Shown here in pieces: positions 14,002-26,100 of a stretch of DNA of 64,000 nucleotides. Origin of the DNA: Isoetes taiwanensis (Eukaryota; Streptophyta; Lycopodiopsida; Isoetales; Isoetaceae); the NCBI GenBank assembly GCA_021234155.1, contig JAJEKV010000114.1, positions 1,565,654 through 1,629,653 of the forward strand, given 5' to 3'. The notes beneath the pieces are model-generated. The model was given only the letters and a program-made list of their open reading frames with translations, did no database searches and was not told the DNA's origin. Both the position numbers and the translations under genes were made by a program. Within the stretch, counting starts at the first letter, position 1, and each line of letters begins with the position of its first letter.

Positions 14002-15660
14002 AGTAATTGGTAACATGCTAGTATATGGGAGCAAGTCACATACATCATGTATGGGTGGCCAGCATTGCGGAATGTCATTGCCCCATTTTTAAAGACACCA
14101 TGATTACTGCCATCAATCATTCATTTCAAGACAGCATGACTACTCCCCCAAAAGCAACACATAACAATACACATCAAGCTACATAATGTTGAGGTGGTTG
14201 CTGTAGTTTCAATTCAATAAGAGATGCCAGCACAAAAAGGTTAACGCAACTACAAGCTTGTGACACAAACCCTAAGGATTGAGCAAGAAGTCTTCATTGC
14301 AAAGTGGCTTATTTGAAGGCGCATGCTATCTTGGGTTTCACTTATATCGCCTTGGCAACATATCAATGGCACGATTAGTTAATGGGATGTAATTTCTTTT
14401 GACTTATCTAAAACACCAAAGTTTCTTAAGTAAAATACCAAACTTTCTTGTTGGAGGTTGTATTTGAATTCAACAATTAATGGCTATCCAAATCTAATAG
14501 CTTAAGAAACAAGGTGCCATGGCACTATAGATTGCCTTTATGTATGGGTGCATGGCATTTTGGATGCCTCTCAGGCACGTATCGTTGGGGCCCCGTGACC
14601 GGTGTTAGCCGGGAGCGGATCACTGGTACGTGCCAGAAAGGCAGACCAAATACAACATGGTATTTGGGGAGCGATTTCGGCAGTTTTGGCGGCTATGGCG
14701 TTGGTGTGGGGGATCTTGCTACGACATGGCACCATACCTTTTTCGTGAAGTAAAACAAGGTTTTTTTTTTTTTTTTTTAGAATTTTCGTAGAAATTTTGA
14801 GGCCTTGCCAGCGGTTTTTCCATTTGCAGGTAAGATCTTGAGAGTTTTGCAAGCCACAGTTTAATCCCCTTTTTCACAAAACAGAGCTAAGTAGCAGACT
14901 ATAAGATGCTTTTGTATACAAGTTATGGCTGCGGCTGAAGAAGCCATGGATTCAAGCTATGGCCCTGTCTTGCTCCGAATAGGGTAAATAAGCTATGCCC
15001 ATTTTTACAGTTAAGAAATCTATGGATTCATGCTACGAATTCAAGCTCTGGCCTTGTCTTGGTCTGAACAGGGTCGATTCAAGCTTGGCTCTGTGGGAAA
15101 TAGAGGATGTTTACTGGCAAAAAAACAGAGATGGGAAGAGATGATTGTTAATCGGCTAGAAGAAACTTATAGACGATTTCCCTGCTTCGACTTCTCGAAA
15201 ATAGCCTGCCTTTCCTTCAACGATCTTCACGGTTTGCCAATGCAGAAAGGGGCTTTGCCATAGTTAGACTTGCACAGGGCTTTGTTAGATTTGCAGGCAA
15301 AGATTTGCTTGTCGAGCTTTGCTGAGACAAGATTTGCTTGCACAGGCTTTGCTATAGCAGAGAGAATGCAGAAACAGAGGAAGAGAATGGAAACAAGGGA
15401 TTTTAACTGGCTAGAAACCAGAGATGCAGAATGGTAGATCCGACTACCATTCTGCAATGGATTTGTCTGCCACATGGCAGCACTAAGTTAATTCAAATCA
15501 AACAATCGTGACCCAAATACCATATTGTTATTGTTAGTGGAGCTGTGGTTTATTGTTTCCCTAGCTAGGCACTATTGTTTTCTAGGAATGGGTAATTAGG
15601 CCCATCCAGGACCGAGGGAGAAGCCATGGACATGATAGCAAGAAGGGAATTGAAGCATTG
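14002..15660. other. 3' flank and non-coding DNA
   Basis: No gene is seen. A CAATTCAATAAGAG stretch near 14210 may serve as a polyadenylation region. A run of about 19 T lies near 14760. GCTTTGC...CAGAG repeats near 15250-15360 and a short ACCATTCTGCA duplication near 15430-15460 (one copy inverted) are present. Open frames here are unsupported. Confidence 0.45.
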
Positions 15661-15667
15661 TGTACCA

Positions 15668-16556
15668 TGGTGGAAAATTGTAAAATTGCCCCTGTATTTT
15701 CCTCTAATTGTAAAATGCCCCCATATTTAGTGTAATTGTTAAAATACCCCTTTTGTGCTTTTCACGATAGTTCCGATCTTCTCTTCTGCCCTTTATCTTC
15801 TAGATTGCCTTCAATGCTTCTAGAATCTCTTGATTATATATATGCAGACTCTTCCTCTGGTCTGTCAGATCAATCACCTGCAAGTCGAGTTAATGTCTGC
15901 AGCAAGTCGAAGCCAAAGACCCTTTCTGCCGCTTTGCTTTAGCTGTCTGCACTTGCCGCTTTCTGCACAGGCCACATTACTTACAGACCATTTCTATGCT
16001 AAGGACATCAACAAAGCTTGGATGAAATGTTGAAGCAAGGGAGGCAAACCAGTCAATTGGAAGTGGAATCAATCCAAGAAGCTAAAGGTGGAAAAAAACG
16101 TGGTTGAATCCAAGAACCGGTCGGTATTCTGTAGTAGGTCAGGGATATCGATTGAACCAACCCCAATCTGTTAGACTGCCAAGGAATTTTTCAAATTACC
16201 TGGGGTGTAGAAATCCGGTTCGTGGCTGTAGGAATTCGACCATCGACCATGAGGTTGTCTATGCGGATAACGAATCCATAGTTGAGCTCCTTCTGTAACG
16301 CCACGCAGAGGATTTGATCTATCTAGTGATGAGGACCATTATTTGACCAATTGACTTCAGGTACCGCCAAAACCACTGCTGTGGTGCAAACAAATCATAT
16401 CGAAATCATATGAATCATTGCAAATTCTTCCTGTTGATGCTTCCCGATGCATTCTGATATTACAAGAATTAAGGGCATTTTGATAAATATATAAAATACA
16501 AGGGTATTTTGACAATTAGAGGAAAATACAAGGGCATTTTTACAATTTACCCTTAA
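15668..16556. mobile_element. Non-autonomous DNA element with long, internally repeated inverted ends
   Basis: The left end (about 15668-15750) and the reverse complement of the right end (about 16466-16556) match for about 80 bp: both run AAATTGTAAAA, TGCCC(C/T)TGTATTTTCCTCTAATTGT, then AAAAT(A/G)CCC. Each end contains two to three copies of a roughly 28-bp motif ATTGTNAAAATNCCCNTNTATTT. The 700-bp core has no transposase. Long ends of this kind resemble Mutator-like or foldback elements. No certain target duplication is visible, so the exact borders are approximate. Confidence 0.7.
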
Positions 16557-17200
16557 ATAAATTGGCTAAAAAAGCAATGGTTTGAACGATTAAAAATATT
16601 AAGAAAAGGCAGGGACATCACTGTCCGGTATCCTAGAGAACTATTACAACATAAGCAGCATCAAGGGCTATGAGCATTCCGAGATGACTATGGTTATCGG
16701 AAGCAAGACCCAATTCGGCAACACGAGGGGGGCCATCAAGCTCTACAGCATAGATCCATGAAGAAGCATGACAGATCCGGAAGAAGAAGAAGAAGCATGA
16801 GGGGATCTATACATTAAATTGGTAGAACTAGAAGGAAAAACATCTAGATAGCTGTGTCGAGATATATGATATTTAAATTATCATCTTAGTGCTAGACGCG
16901 ATGTATCAGCACCGATAGCACTCAACACATAGGTGCTGACTATGCACTTCATCAGCATTAGCACCTAGCACCGACCCACCACTTTGTCATAATTAGCTAT
17001 GGCATAATCTATAACATAATTAGGTGTAGTTGGTAAAGGGAGCTCCCTCATTTGGGATGTTTCCTTCGGGAACTTTTACATAACACAGAAAGGATCTGAT
17101 ACATTGGAGTATGAAAGTTGTTTCTTCATATCCTACATCTTCTGTTGACACATTTGTATGTTTGTCCCATAGCCCACGGGCTTCTGCGGACGTTAGTAAA

Positions 17201-17236
<36 letters not shown>

Positions 17237-18000
17237 AAGAAATTTATCGCGGCGGCCAAGGCCGCCGCGAACATTTCTTTTGTTCGATTCGGTGCAAAAG
17301 ATACTGGATGTAAAAGATACTCGGTGCGAAAGAAAATTTGTGCCAATTTAGAACTTTGTTTGAGAGACCCAGTATTCAATGTTGTGGTTCATATTAGGCT
17401 AGGGCGTAATGTATAAGAATTTGAAGAACCTAACCAGTGACCTGTCAAAGAAATGCAACCGCATGCTCTTAATAATAAAAATCTTAAGCACAGTAAGGCT
17501 TCTAGAATGCATAACAAAAGTATTTCCCTAGGAGTATTTTTCTTCTGCTAATTTGTATTCTTATTTTATGCAAGCTGCAAAAATTGTCATATTGCAAGCA
17601 TTTCTTGTTTTAATCCTTAATATTGATGTAGCCTCTCCATGCCCTAAAAAGTAATGCTCTTTTGAGGCATGTGCTTTATGCTCGACAATTGAAATAGATT
17701 AAAAAATTCTTCATGATATAAAAAATGAACATAAAAAATGCCTTTTCTGCAACATCCAATCAAATCTTACACATGCCAATCACTTATACAATTTCCACAA
17801 TTAGATTCTAGCTACCATATTTAGTTTACTATAAAAATGTTCCATTTTTTGGCACCTCGCGTGGCAAGAAATCATTAGTTTCATTGCTACAAATCATTAC
17901 CTTGCTGCTAATTATAATAGTTGCTTTCTCACCATCTAGCATCTGCAAAATGCACAAACAATAACATTCAACAAATCGATTGCAGGAACCATAAATGTTT
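16557..18000. other. Non-coding DNA with (ATT)n and a GC-rich palindrome
   Basis: No gene is seen. An (ATT)n run occupies about 17202-17235 and is followed at once by the palindrome listed separately. A GCACC-rich patch near 16890-16980 repeats AGCACC and CACCGA(T/C) motifs. Confidence 0.5.
17237..17279. repeat. Long GC-rich hairpin
   Basis: AAGAAAT (17237-17243) pairs with ATTTCTT (17273-17279), and inside it TCGCGGCGGCC (17247-17257) pairs with GGCCGCCGCGA (17260-17270) around an AA loop. The arms are perfect. The GC-rich core is unlike the AT-rich surroundings and sits directly after an (ATT)n tract. Confidence 0.8.
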
Positions 18001-18008
18001 TGACAGAC

Positions 18009-18094
18009 TATATTTTCACCCACTTTTTAGGAAGCTTCAAAAAGCACAAATATTTTCACCCACTTTTTAGGAAACTTCAAATAGCACAAATATC
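18009..18094 (+). repeat. 43-bp tandem duplication
   Basis: Two adjacent 43-bp copies contain TTCACCCACTTTTTAGGAA(G/A)CTTCAAA(A/T)AGCAC, differing at two or three positions. Confidence 0.8.
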
Positions 18095-18371
18095 TATTCT
18101 CGATTGTTCCTACTTCAACTTCTGCAAACGGAGAAGAAAATGGTGTTATTCAAATGTCTCAAACTTGATGTTTGGCATAACTTAAATTTTTGCATTTACA
18201 ACTTCTACAGACTGGTCATGGTTTATTTAAACATCCAAATGAGCAATAAATCCTTTGCTGCCTCTACTTCATAAGGACTTCTTCGAAAAGCTTTATATCG
18301 AAGTTAGCATCAATAAAGAAAACAGGAAAATCCCTAAACAAAATACGGTCTTGCATGAAATCCACTTAGAA

Positions 18372-18900
18372 TAACCTGAGGGTTCTTTCAATATCAGTGT
18401 AGATTCTACATGTCCCAAGCAATGTTGTCCAAGTGGACACACCAAGTTTCGGTAGCATATGAAGAACTATTAACTCTGCCTCTTCCAGCCATTCTATTCA
18501 ACCAATCATGTCAATAATTTAATTGAAATGCTCAACTATAGGCACTACTACATGACAATCCTTCATGGAAAACAATATATGACAACCTTCATTTAATAGA
18601 CCAGTATGGCTATACGCAAAAAGAATGTTGCATAAAGAAAACTCGTCAAGTTGAATGCCCCCAAGTTGCAATTGTTGGAGCATATGAAGAACTTGCTTTC
18701 CATATCCATGTTGGCCATGTTCTACAATCATGGTAGCCCATGAAACTGCAGGCCTACGAGGCATCTTGTCGAATATTTTGAGGGCATCCTCAACCTTTCC
18801 ACATTTAGCATACAAATTAATAAGAGCAGTTTTTACAACAACATCCATTTCAAAGCCACGACCCTAGATTAGGTTGTAAATCCAACATCCTTAAGCTAGT
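18372..18900 (-). pseudogene. PPR (PLS-class) protein pseudogene fragment
   Basis: Read on the minus strand the region gives RGFEMDVVVKTALINLYAKC, then GKVEDALKIFDKMPRRPAVS and a repeat ending FSLCNILFAYSHTGLLNEGC, followed by the E-type block VEHFN and EWLEEAELIVLHMLPKLGVS, then TWTTLLGTCR. These are successive repeats of plant organellar RNA-binding pentatricopeptide proteins. In-frame stops lie before GRGFEMD, after VEHFN and in the DMIG segment, and the conserved HY.CM start of the E region is lost. The 5' repeats and a DYW tail are absent. It is a broken remnant; PPR genes are often intronless and abundant in plants. Confidence 0.75.
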
Positions 18901-20100
18901 GATGTGCTACCGATGGTGCAGGTAACTAAAACCTTAACATTGTTCACCGACTTTCTTCTGATTTAACATTCACAAAAAGAAAATACGCCGCATGGTACAA
19001 TGTCACAATGTCAAGTGGCCCCTGGCCAAAATTTCATTTACTTTGACATTTACATGTTCTTAATAGAAGTAAGAAACATCATTGAATTGCCATTTTACAT
19101 CTCTACTCACAATCATCTACACAAGAACTTTTTACATCTATTAAAAATGCCCGACCCACTTTTGGCATCAACATCCAATCATGGTTGCTAAAAGTTGCTA
19201 GCTTTCAGATATTTTGTTTGGGAGCCTGTTCATGACTTAAGCTAAAAAAACAAAATAACAGATATGTGTACTGGCAAAGTAGAATTTTGAAGCTTGTAAA
19301 GTTGAAACCCAATGGTGGCTTGCCATCTGCCATCTGCCATCAGCAATCTGACATAGACGTACTTATTTTTACATTTACATATTGGTGATAAGTTCACATT
19401 GGATGCCAACAATGTGATATCAGATCATATGTGTTACCAATTGACATGGTCTTTTATGTGCAATATTGGTAAAAAGTTCATCTTTTATTTTTGAGAATTC
19501 CCCTTCATACTGGCAAAGCTGTATTATACACGATGTAAAACTTTTCAGCTGAACCAAATGGAGCCACATATGCTAATCACATACTTGTTTAATTGCCTAG
19601 AATCAAACTTAATACTGCCAACTGCAAGAGAGTTTCAACCTTAGTAATGCACATCACCAGAAATCAGTAACTAGAAGCCTAACAAAACCTTTTAATTGTT
19701 TCTAGCCATTGTCCGACTGCATTTATCAAGCTTAAAAATTTTGGATTATCATTATGTGAAGAATTTGATTTCTGAAGCACTTGATACAGTTGTGCTCTCA
19801 CTGCCTTTTTCTTTAGTTGGAGAGTTCATCTTCTTTCTTTATCACATCCCTATGCCAACAATATACTACATGTCACCGCAAGTCCAGTGCTACATATAAA
19901 AGCAAATTGATGGTCTGGATGTGTCTTTACTTTTGCAAGAAGTTTACTTTTTGCAGCGCATCTTCCAAGCTTTTCCTTTGTATATAAACTGCCTGCATAT
20001 ATTCAATGTCATATGAATGAAGAACATTGACTTAGGCTAAGCTCAAAGGTACATCAATTTTAATTTGAGGATGTGACGCACTTTAAATCTCATATTGCAA
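18901..20100. other. Non-coding stretch, no gene recognised
   Basis: A short GCCATCTGCCATCTGCCATC run occurs near 19320-19345. Open frames are unsupported by motif or splice structure. Confidence 0.45.
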
Positions 20101-20106
20101 CTCACC

Positions 20107-20610
20107 TTTCCTTCCTCTTTACTTCCTGCAGTTCTTTAATAAGACCTTCATTCTCACGTTGAAATCTGGCATTTTGTTTACGACAAATCTCAAGCTTTCT
20201 CTTTGTCCACCCTCGACGTTCAGAAGTCAGATCTTCTCGTTACATTAGGCCCTGTAAGCAGTAATAACTATTCCTCTTATTGCTTCTTTTCTTGAGGTCT
20301 TTCATTCCTAAATTAATGCTATGGTTTTAACAATATCAGATTTATGATTCAAAATTTACATTTATATAGATTATAAGGCAGTACCTTATCACCACTTTTT
20401 GTGGCTTCAGGATCACGTTCCAAGAGTTGATTTTTAGACTTCAGTTGTGACAATTTCATTTCCATTTCAACCATCTGCTTTGTCAAAAGACATGCAGAGG
20501 CCTAGTTAGTTATGCATTGCATATATCAATCATTGTACGCATTTAAGAGGTTCCTAACCTTAACCTCATAATCTGCTGCACATCCAAGAACGTGGCATGA
20601 TCTTTAGAGA
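20107..20610 (-). pseudogene. Exon-like pieces of an unidentified coiled-coil protein
   Basis: On the minus strand two exon-like blocks are bounded by plausible AG/GT sites. One (about 20500-20385) reads KQMVEMEMKLSQLKSKNQLL and on to SGDK before a GT. The other (about 20248-20107) reads EDLTSERRGWTKRKLEICRK and QNARFQRENEGLIKELQEVK before a GT. The heptad-rich, charged text suggests a coiled coil. The second block has an in-frame stop near its start, and an upstream block (DYEVK) is out of frame with what precedes it. I do not recognise the parent gene; a gene remnant is the likely explanation. Confidence 0.4.
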
Positions 20611-20636
20611 CTCTTCCTTGGCTTTGTAGTTGCCCT

Positions 20637-20697
20637 TGGCTGTGTAGCCCCATATGAATTTGCCCTTGGCTATGTAGCTCCATATGAATTTGCAGCG
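20637..20697 (+). repeat. 31-bp tandem duplication
   Basis: TTGCCCTTGGCT(G/A)TGTAG(C)(C/T)CCATATGAAT occurs twice in a row. Confidence 0.7.
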
Positions 20698-21413
20698 CAA
20701 CCACATAGACAAAGAAGATATTTTACCTATTAGATCCATAGGATTCAGTTAGTATTCTGAAGATATATGACTAAGCAAGAAAGGATTTCATTGAGATATA
20801 TCTAACAGCTAATACATCCATCAGCTTATTGAGGAAGACAATTTATTGTCCCACACTTTCTACACTTGTGAGAAGCAACGCTTGGAAGTCCACAGTGGTC
20901 CTGTTCATGATGAAACATATCTGTGGCATATTTCCTTTATCACAAGTTTCTAAGCCAGAAACAATGGGCTAAGTAATGAAATCAAATGCGGTTTATTTCC
21001 TGAAAAATGATGCTCTCCTGGCACATGGGACTCACCTTGAACATCTCCAATGGGTAAAATTCTTCTCACTTGCAAGCCTGGTCATCAGAAGCTTTTACAT
21101 AAGCAAATCAAGCGAAAAACTACAACCACAAAATTATCGCATTGAATTCGAAAAAAGCTTACTAGCATTCTAAGAGGCTTTTCGTTGTGCAGGCACCTAA
21201 TTCACTTGCATTATAAGGGAATGTTCAATACTCTAAAAGCATACCTTGAACTGCCCTGGTCGCCACTTAAGCCTACTCGAATGCTCCTCAATTACATTCA
21301 CAGTAGTTCTATGGCATTATTCTGCTTGCAAGCTTGCAGCCTGTAAGTTAATTAAAAATCCATTACCATAGTGGCAATCCAGCTATATAGATTCATTTTA
21401 GCAGAAGGAGATT

Positions 21414-21552
21414 GCATTTTTGGACATCGTTGAACTTAAACAGAAAAACAAAACTGCTGGTGAAGTGCAAAGATTGTTGCAACACATCCATAAACTAGAT
21501 CCAACAGGCGCTCCTGAGCTTCGTGAGAAATGGCAAGCAGTGTTGGCGTAAA
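21414..21552 (+). other. Exon-like open block, parent gene not recognised
   Basis: After an AG at about 21406, one frame reads KEIAFLDIVELKQKNKTAGE, then VQRLLQHIHKLDPTGAPELR and ends at a stop after REKWQAVLA. The text looks protein-like and helical, unlike neighbouring frames, but the family is not recognised and no partner exon is certain. It may be the last exon of a dead gene. Confidence 0.35.
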
Positions 21553-21995
21553 GATGAATTTGCAGCAGAAACTTGCTCGCATTACTCGCCCCAAAATATT
21601 ATGCATTGCTCTAAACCAAGCTACGCCCTATTCCGCAGGAGCCAAAGATGCAACTCTTGATGCACTTTTGCCAAAGCCGAAGAGTAAATTTATAGGCACC
21701 GATTCCTGCGATTCAAAATTTTGGATCAGAGATGCCGTGTCCTTGAAGATATCGCAACCTCGGTGAAGAATGGATGGTCATCACTAGGAGTCGGCGAAAT
21801 AGATGGTCCAGTTCCGCTTGCTTGCCTTGAAAGGCAAGCAACCTTGAATAGCTAATCCCACTGGCGCTCAAGAATCCCATGTTTGCTTCGAACGAAAGCT
21901 TCTCAGCTCAAATCAACACCTTGCAAAATCGACGACCAAGATACGCGCCCCGGTGACACGAATATTCCAAGATGCTATTGTATAACAATTATACA

Positions 21996-22003
21996 TGTTT
22001 AGA

Positions 22004-22094
<91 letters not shown>

Positions 22095-22133
22095 CATGTT
22101 TAGATATTATTATTATTATTATACATGTTTAGA

Positions 22134-22193
<60 letters not shown>
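21996..22193 (+). repeat. (ATT)n microsatellite interrupted by ATACATGTTTAGATATT
   Basis: Three (ATT)n tracts (about 22004-22093, 22107-22121 and 22134-22193) each follow a copy of ATACATGTTTAGATATT. The compound unit has expanded by duplication. It lies within the probable copia LTR whose end is at 22277. Confidence 0.9.
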
Positions 22194-22194
<1 letters not shown>

Positions 22195-23070
22195 GACCAC
22201 CCTTTGTATTGTTTTGGGAGCTTGAGCTCTCGGATATCAGTGTACATCCCCTTCTCTCTCTTGGTGCAATCTGGACATGGTATCAAAGCACTTGGTGTGC
22301 TGAGATAAAAAAATGGAGAGGGATGCAACAGAATAATCAATAGGAAAATGGAGAGGGATGCAAGCTGTAACCAAATTACCTTCCCTAGCAGTTATGCGAT
22401 TCAAATCTTTGACGACATAGGTTTCCAGCAATGAAAAAGCAGAATAATCTTCATTTAAAAAGATGAAGGAGCATGGGGAATTGTTAGTGGCAAAAATCCT
22501 GTACCAGATGCCAAGAACAATGTTGATTTGCATGCTTGGCAGTACCTGGATGATGATGCAATGGCATATATCGGGCCCTCTTTAGCTGACTCTCTCCTTG
22601 ATGAGTTCCAATAAGAGAGCAGTCATAATTTGTGGTATGTTCTCATTGAGAAGCATGACCAAAAGACCCATATGATTGGACACTTGTATGCAGAGATGAT
22701 GGATATATGCTAGGTTGAGACTACTGAAAATCTTGATGAGTTCTCTGATAACAGGAAGCACACTTTCTAGCAGATTGAAGCTTTTGGAGAGGAGCATAAG
22801 ATCTCACAGTTGATGCAACTAATTTTCTTCCTCAGGTCACTACTCTAATGCATTTGATTCTTTGTGCAATAACTTCATGCAAGAAAAGATATGGACTTCC
22901 ATCACGCAATCACTTCTATTAAGGAGGAGATCATAATGAGGCAAAATACAAGTACAGATAATCACACCATTCCCTTTGCAACAAGGCATTTAAAGACCAA
23001 ATATACCATGCCTCGCCTCTTAGATTCACATAGGTGGCGCGCTCCCCCACATTTAGAGTGCAGTGGAAAA
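22194..23070 (+). mobile_element. Decayed Ty1/copia retrotransposon: LTR end, primer site and gag
   Basis: TGGTATCAAAGCA (22278-22290) is one base from the initiator-Met tRNA primer site typical of copia elements and follows directly after a CA, so an LTR probably ends at 22277. Downstream, one frame reads DLHAWQYLDDDAMAYIGPSL, then ESSHNLWYVLIEKHDQKTH and LYAEMMDIC, matching the gag order (W..D..A...I..L, S..LW..L...Y, L...MM) of copia polyproteins. Stops interrupt it and no protease, integrase or reverse transcriptase follows. The upstream LTR border is not identified. Confidence 0.6.
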
Positions 23071-23955
23071 AAAAATTTATAAAATGATTTATATGTTCAA
23101 ATATTAAGATTGGTTGTAGGGTAGTAAAATATTAAAGGAAGCAATCCAATTAACAAATAACATTGGGTTTTATTATGACAAACTATGGCAACTGAAAAGG
23201 TTGGGTTTAATTATGACAAACCATATACATGTGTGCAGGATATTTCCAAAAAGTGCATTGTTTTGATTGTTAGAATAACATATCTAAGCTGATTTACTTT
23301 TACTATCAATATGTATGTTAGTATTGGTAGAAAGTAGTGTGCTGCTATGGTAGCCTTCCTAACTCTTTAGCATTTATGAGGTATGAATAGACCTCAACTA
23401 TTGAATTTGTCCCTTTAATTGTTTCTTTCTTGACACAATGATAAGCCAAACAAATAGAAGCAGAACTTGTTAATGGAATACAATGACCCCTTAATTGTAG
23501 AGTAATCTATGTACTATTCATTTGTATTATATATCGTACTAAGAGCTGAATTTAGTGTACCGGAATAATAGCCTTTATAAGACTACTGAGATTACCTTAC
23601 ATCAATCCTATGTTATTGTTTCACTTCACAAATCATGATATACATACACCAAATAGATAGCTTTTCATTTATCATAGTAGCAGTATATGTTGAGTTTATA
23701 ATATTGAGGTATACCCCAGAAAAAAGATGAACTATATTACCTGGGCTAGGCAAGGGTGGAAAATTTGAGGACATTTTCTTTCCAGGATGAAAAACCTTGC
23801 CCTTTTGGGTTTTTGAGGAAAACTTTAATGAGAAACTATTGTCATGTTCTCGAGGAATACTTATAGCATCCAAACCAAAAGTATGACAACTCGAACTAAT
23901 AGATCTAAATGTGCTTGAATCCGAACCTGTAAAATTCATTAATAACAACAAGATA
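23071..23955. other. AT-rich non-coding stretch
   Basis: No gene, repeat or RNA is recognised. Confidence 0.45.
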
Positions 23956-23959
23956 TAGA

Positions 23960-24400
23960 TACATAAAACCCCCAGCAGGGCTAGTCAAGTGTGCTATGAA
24001 AAAACATAAATCTTCTGAGGCTTTCATGCGCATGCTGCTCAAACAAAAAGGAACTCTATAAAATGGAGAGGCCAGTTGTGTGTGTCACACGAATCAATAA
24101 TGATTGACATAAACCTCCAGACGGTTTGGTTGCGCATGCTGTGTGAACAAAAAAATCTTATAAAATAGTGGGGCTGGTCGTGCGTGCCACATGAATCAAT
24201 ACAGAAGTATTGAATGAAAAAATATCAATGATAATATAAACCTCCAGAAGGGCTGGTCGTGCATGCCACGCGAAGAAAAAACCTATATAAAATGGAGGGC
24301 CTAGTTACATGTGCCACGAGAATCACTAGAAACAAAAATGTCAATGAGAAACATAAATCTCAAGAGGGTTGGTCACGCATGCCAAGCAAACAACATGAAA
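23960..24400 (+). repeat. Minisatellite of GGCTGGTCGTGCNTGCCAC units
   Basis: Five degenerate units of about 70-110 bp share GG(C/T)(T/C)GGTCGTGC(G/A)TGCCAC(A/G), then GAATCA(A/C)TA, an A-rich part and ATAAA(C/T)CTCCAGA(A/G)GG. A related pair lies in opposite orientation at 60546-60640, so the unit belongs to a dispersed repeat. Confidence 0.7.
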
Positions 24401-26100
24401 ATAAAAGAAGAGATAGAGAGGGAGGCTTTTCACAACGGTACTATACTGCTGTGAGAAGAACGACTAATAATGAAACCAACATGAAAATCCAAATATATAT
24501 CATTCATCCTCTCTAAAGAATGTCGATACAACGGTGTGGATTTATATCATTCTCGTGAGAAGGACTCACAATATACACACACCAAACCAATCGAATAGAG
24601 GAGAACTCTCTACTCGCCAACCCAACGACGAGAAAACTTAGCTGCTGTTGAAGAAACGACTAAATAGAACAAGCAAGAAATGGGAGAAAATATCGTCAGC
24701 TCGCAGCTATGAGTAAACCAAAACAAAAGAAGGAAAGCAAAAGATGAACGAGATGAGGTCATTGAGAAGGTTATCGAGAAAGAGCATGATCCATAGGGAT
24801 AGGACCGACTGACATGGTCAACGAGAAAAAGGAAGGTCAAAAGCTAGGTCAAAAGCTAGGTCAATAAGCAAATGAATGAGACAGACACTACTTAGGATAA
24901 TAAAAAGAATATGAAATGCAAAAAGACGATGTGCAACCCAACACAAGAAATATGACGGCAGAGCAGATAACAAATAAAATAAAGTCCTCGAAAAATCCAA
25001 CAGGCTCCGTTACAAGAAAAATGCACAATAAAATTACATTTATTTGTCTAAACCCATGTATCTCAAATCGAATCGCCAGCCCTAATGAATTGGGTAACTC
25101 ATAAAAAGGAATAGCATCAAAGCAACATAAGATCAGCTTGTAAACAAGATTCTGCGTGCGAAGGATTGCCCTCCAGACCCCCCCTAGGTGTGTTTGCATG
25201 CTTTTTTTTATTTTCATTCCATTTTGATGGATCGTGTTGTCATGCATGTTTGTGTGATGGGCATGGCGAGGGATGCATTACATGTTGGTTGTCGTTTTCA
25301 TTTGGGGCTTAGGTGATTTGGCTGTAATTGAAATGAGTGGATTTGTTTTGCTTCATGTGAGTAGTGCTCGCATGATAAACCTCTTGCATATGTTCTTGCC
25401 ATGGGTCAACATCGCTCAAGAATTACTAGAAAGAGAAACATCATGGATGCTCTCAAGATGGATGGTGCAAGACTGTTTAGAAATGAATGTTCTTGTATAA
25501 CAACCTCCATATATAAATATGTCAAAGATATATAAATGTAACTAGATGGCTATAATGGAGTCTAGTATTCCAATTAATGGGCTGCTATAGGAACATCTAT
25601 ATATGTTAAGAAAACAACTTCTCACAAAGAATTGTGTACGAAAATCCAAACGAGGATGTGGCAGAAGAGCAGCAGACCTTCTTTTCTGAGAATTATATTA
25701 TTTCAGTTTAAACCCTTTTCTTGGCAAACTGAAGCTTTGAACCCGAGATTTACTTGTCCTTGAATTTGCAGTGATAGGTGATCAATGTTTTTGTAATCAT
25801 GGTTCAGTCCCAGATAAACATTGATTGTAGGTGTAGCTATGTTGTATTGGCCCTATAGCTATTTCATGCAATTATAGTGGGTTTAACTCCCATTATTTTG
25901 GATTTATTGATGTCCCTCATCCTTAGAATTCCATCACAACTATTTGGCATCGCGCAAAACGTATAAATATACAAATATTTTGATATGGTTTGCATATGAT
26001 TGTGTTGTTGTATTGTATGAGGGTATGCCAATAGTACTTTTAAGGCGCATGGAATATTTCTAGTTAGTTTACACTCAAAACCCATAGGTTTTGGCATGCA
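24401..26100. other. Non-coding stretch, no gene recognised
   Basis: A small AGGTCAAAAGCT duplication lies near 24833-24860. The minus-strand open frame 24888-25247 is hydrophobic but has no family features. Confidence 0.45.

Noticed and set aside
17118-17416. Open frames with poly-Ile or poly-Tyr
   Set aside because: Translation of the (ATT)n microsatellite; the same holds at 22096-22343.
23960-24400. CRISPR-like array
   Set aside because: Units are degenerate, spacing is irregular and the DNA is plant nuclear; it is a minisatellite.
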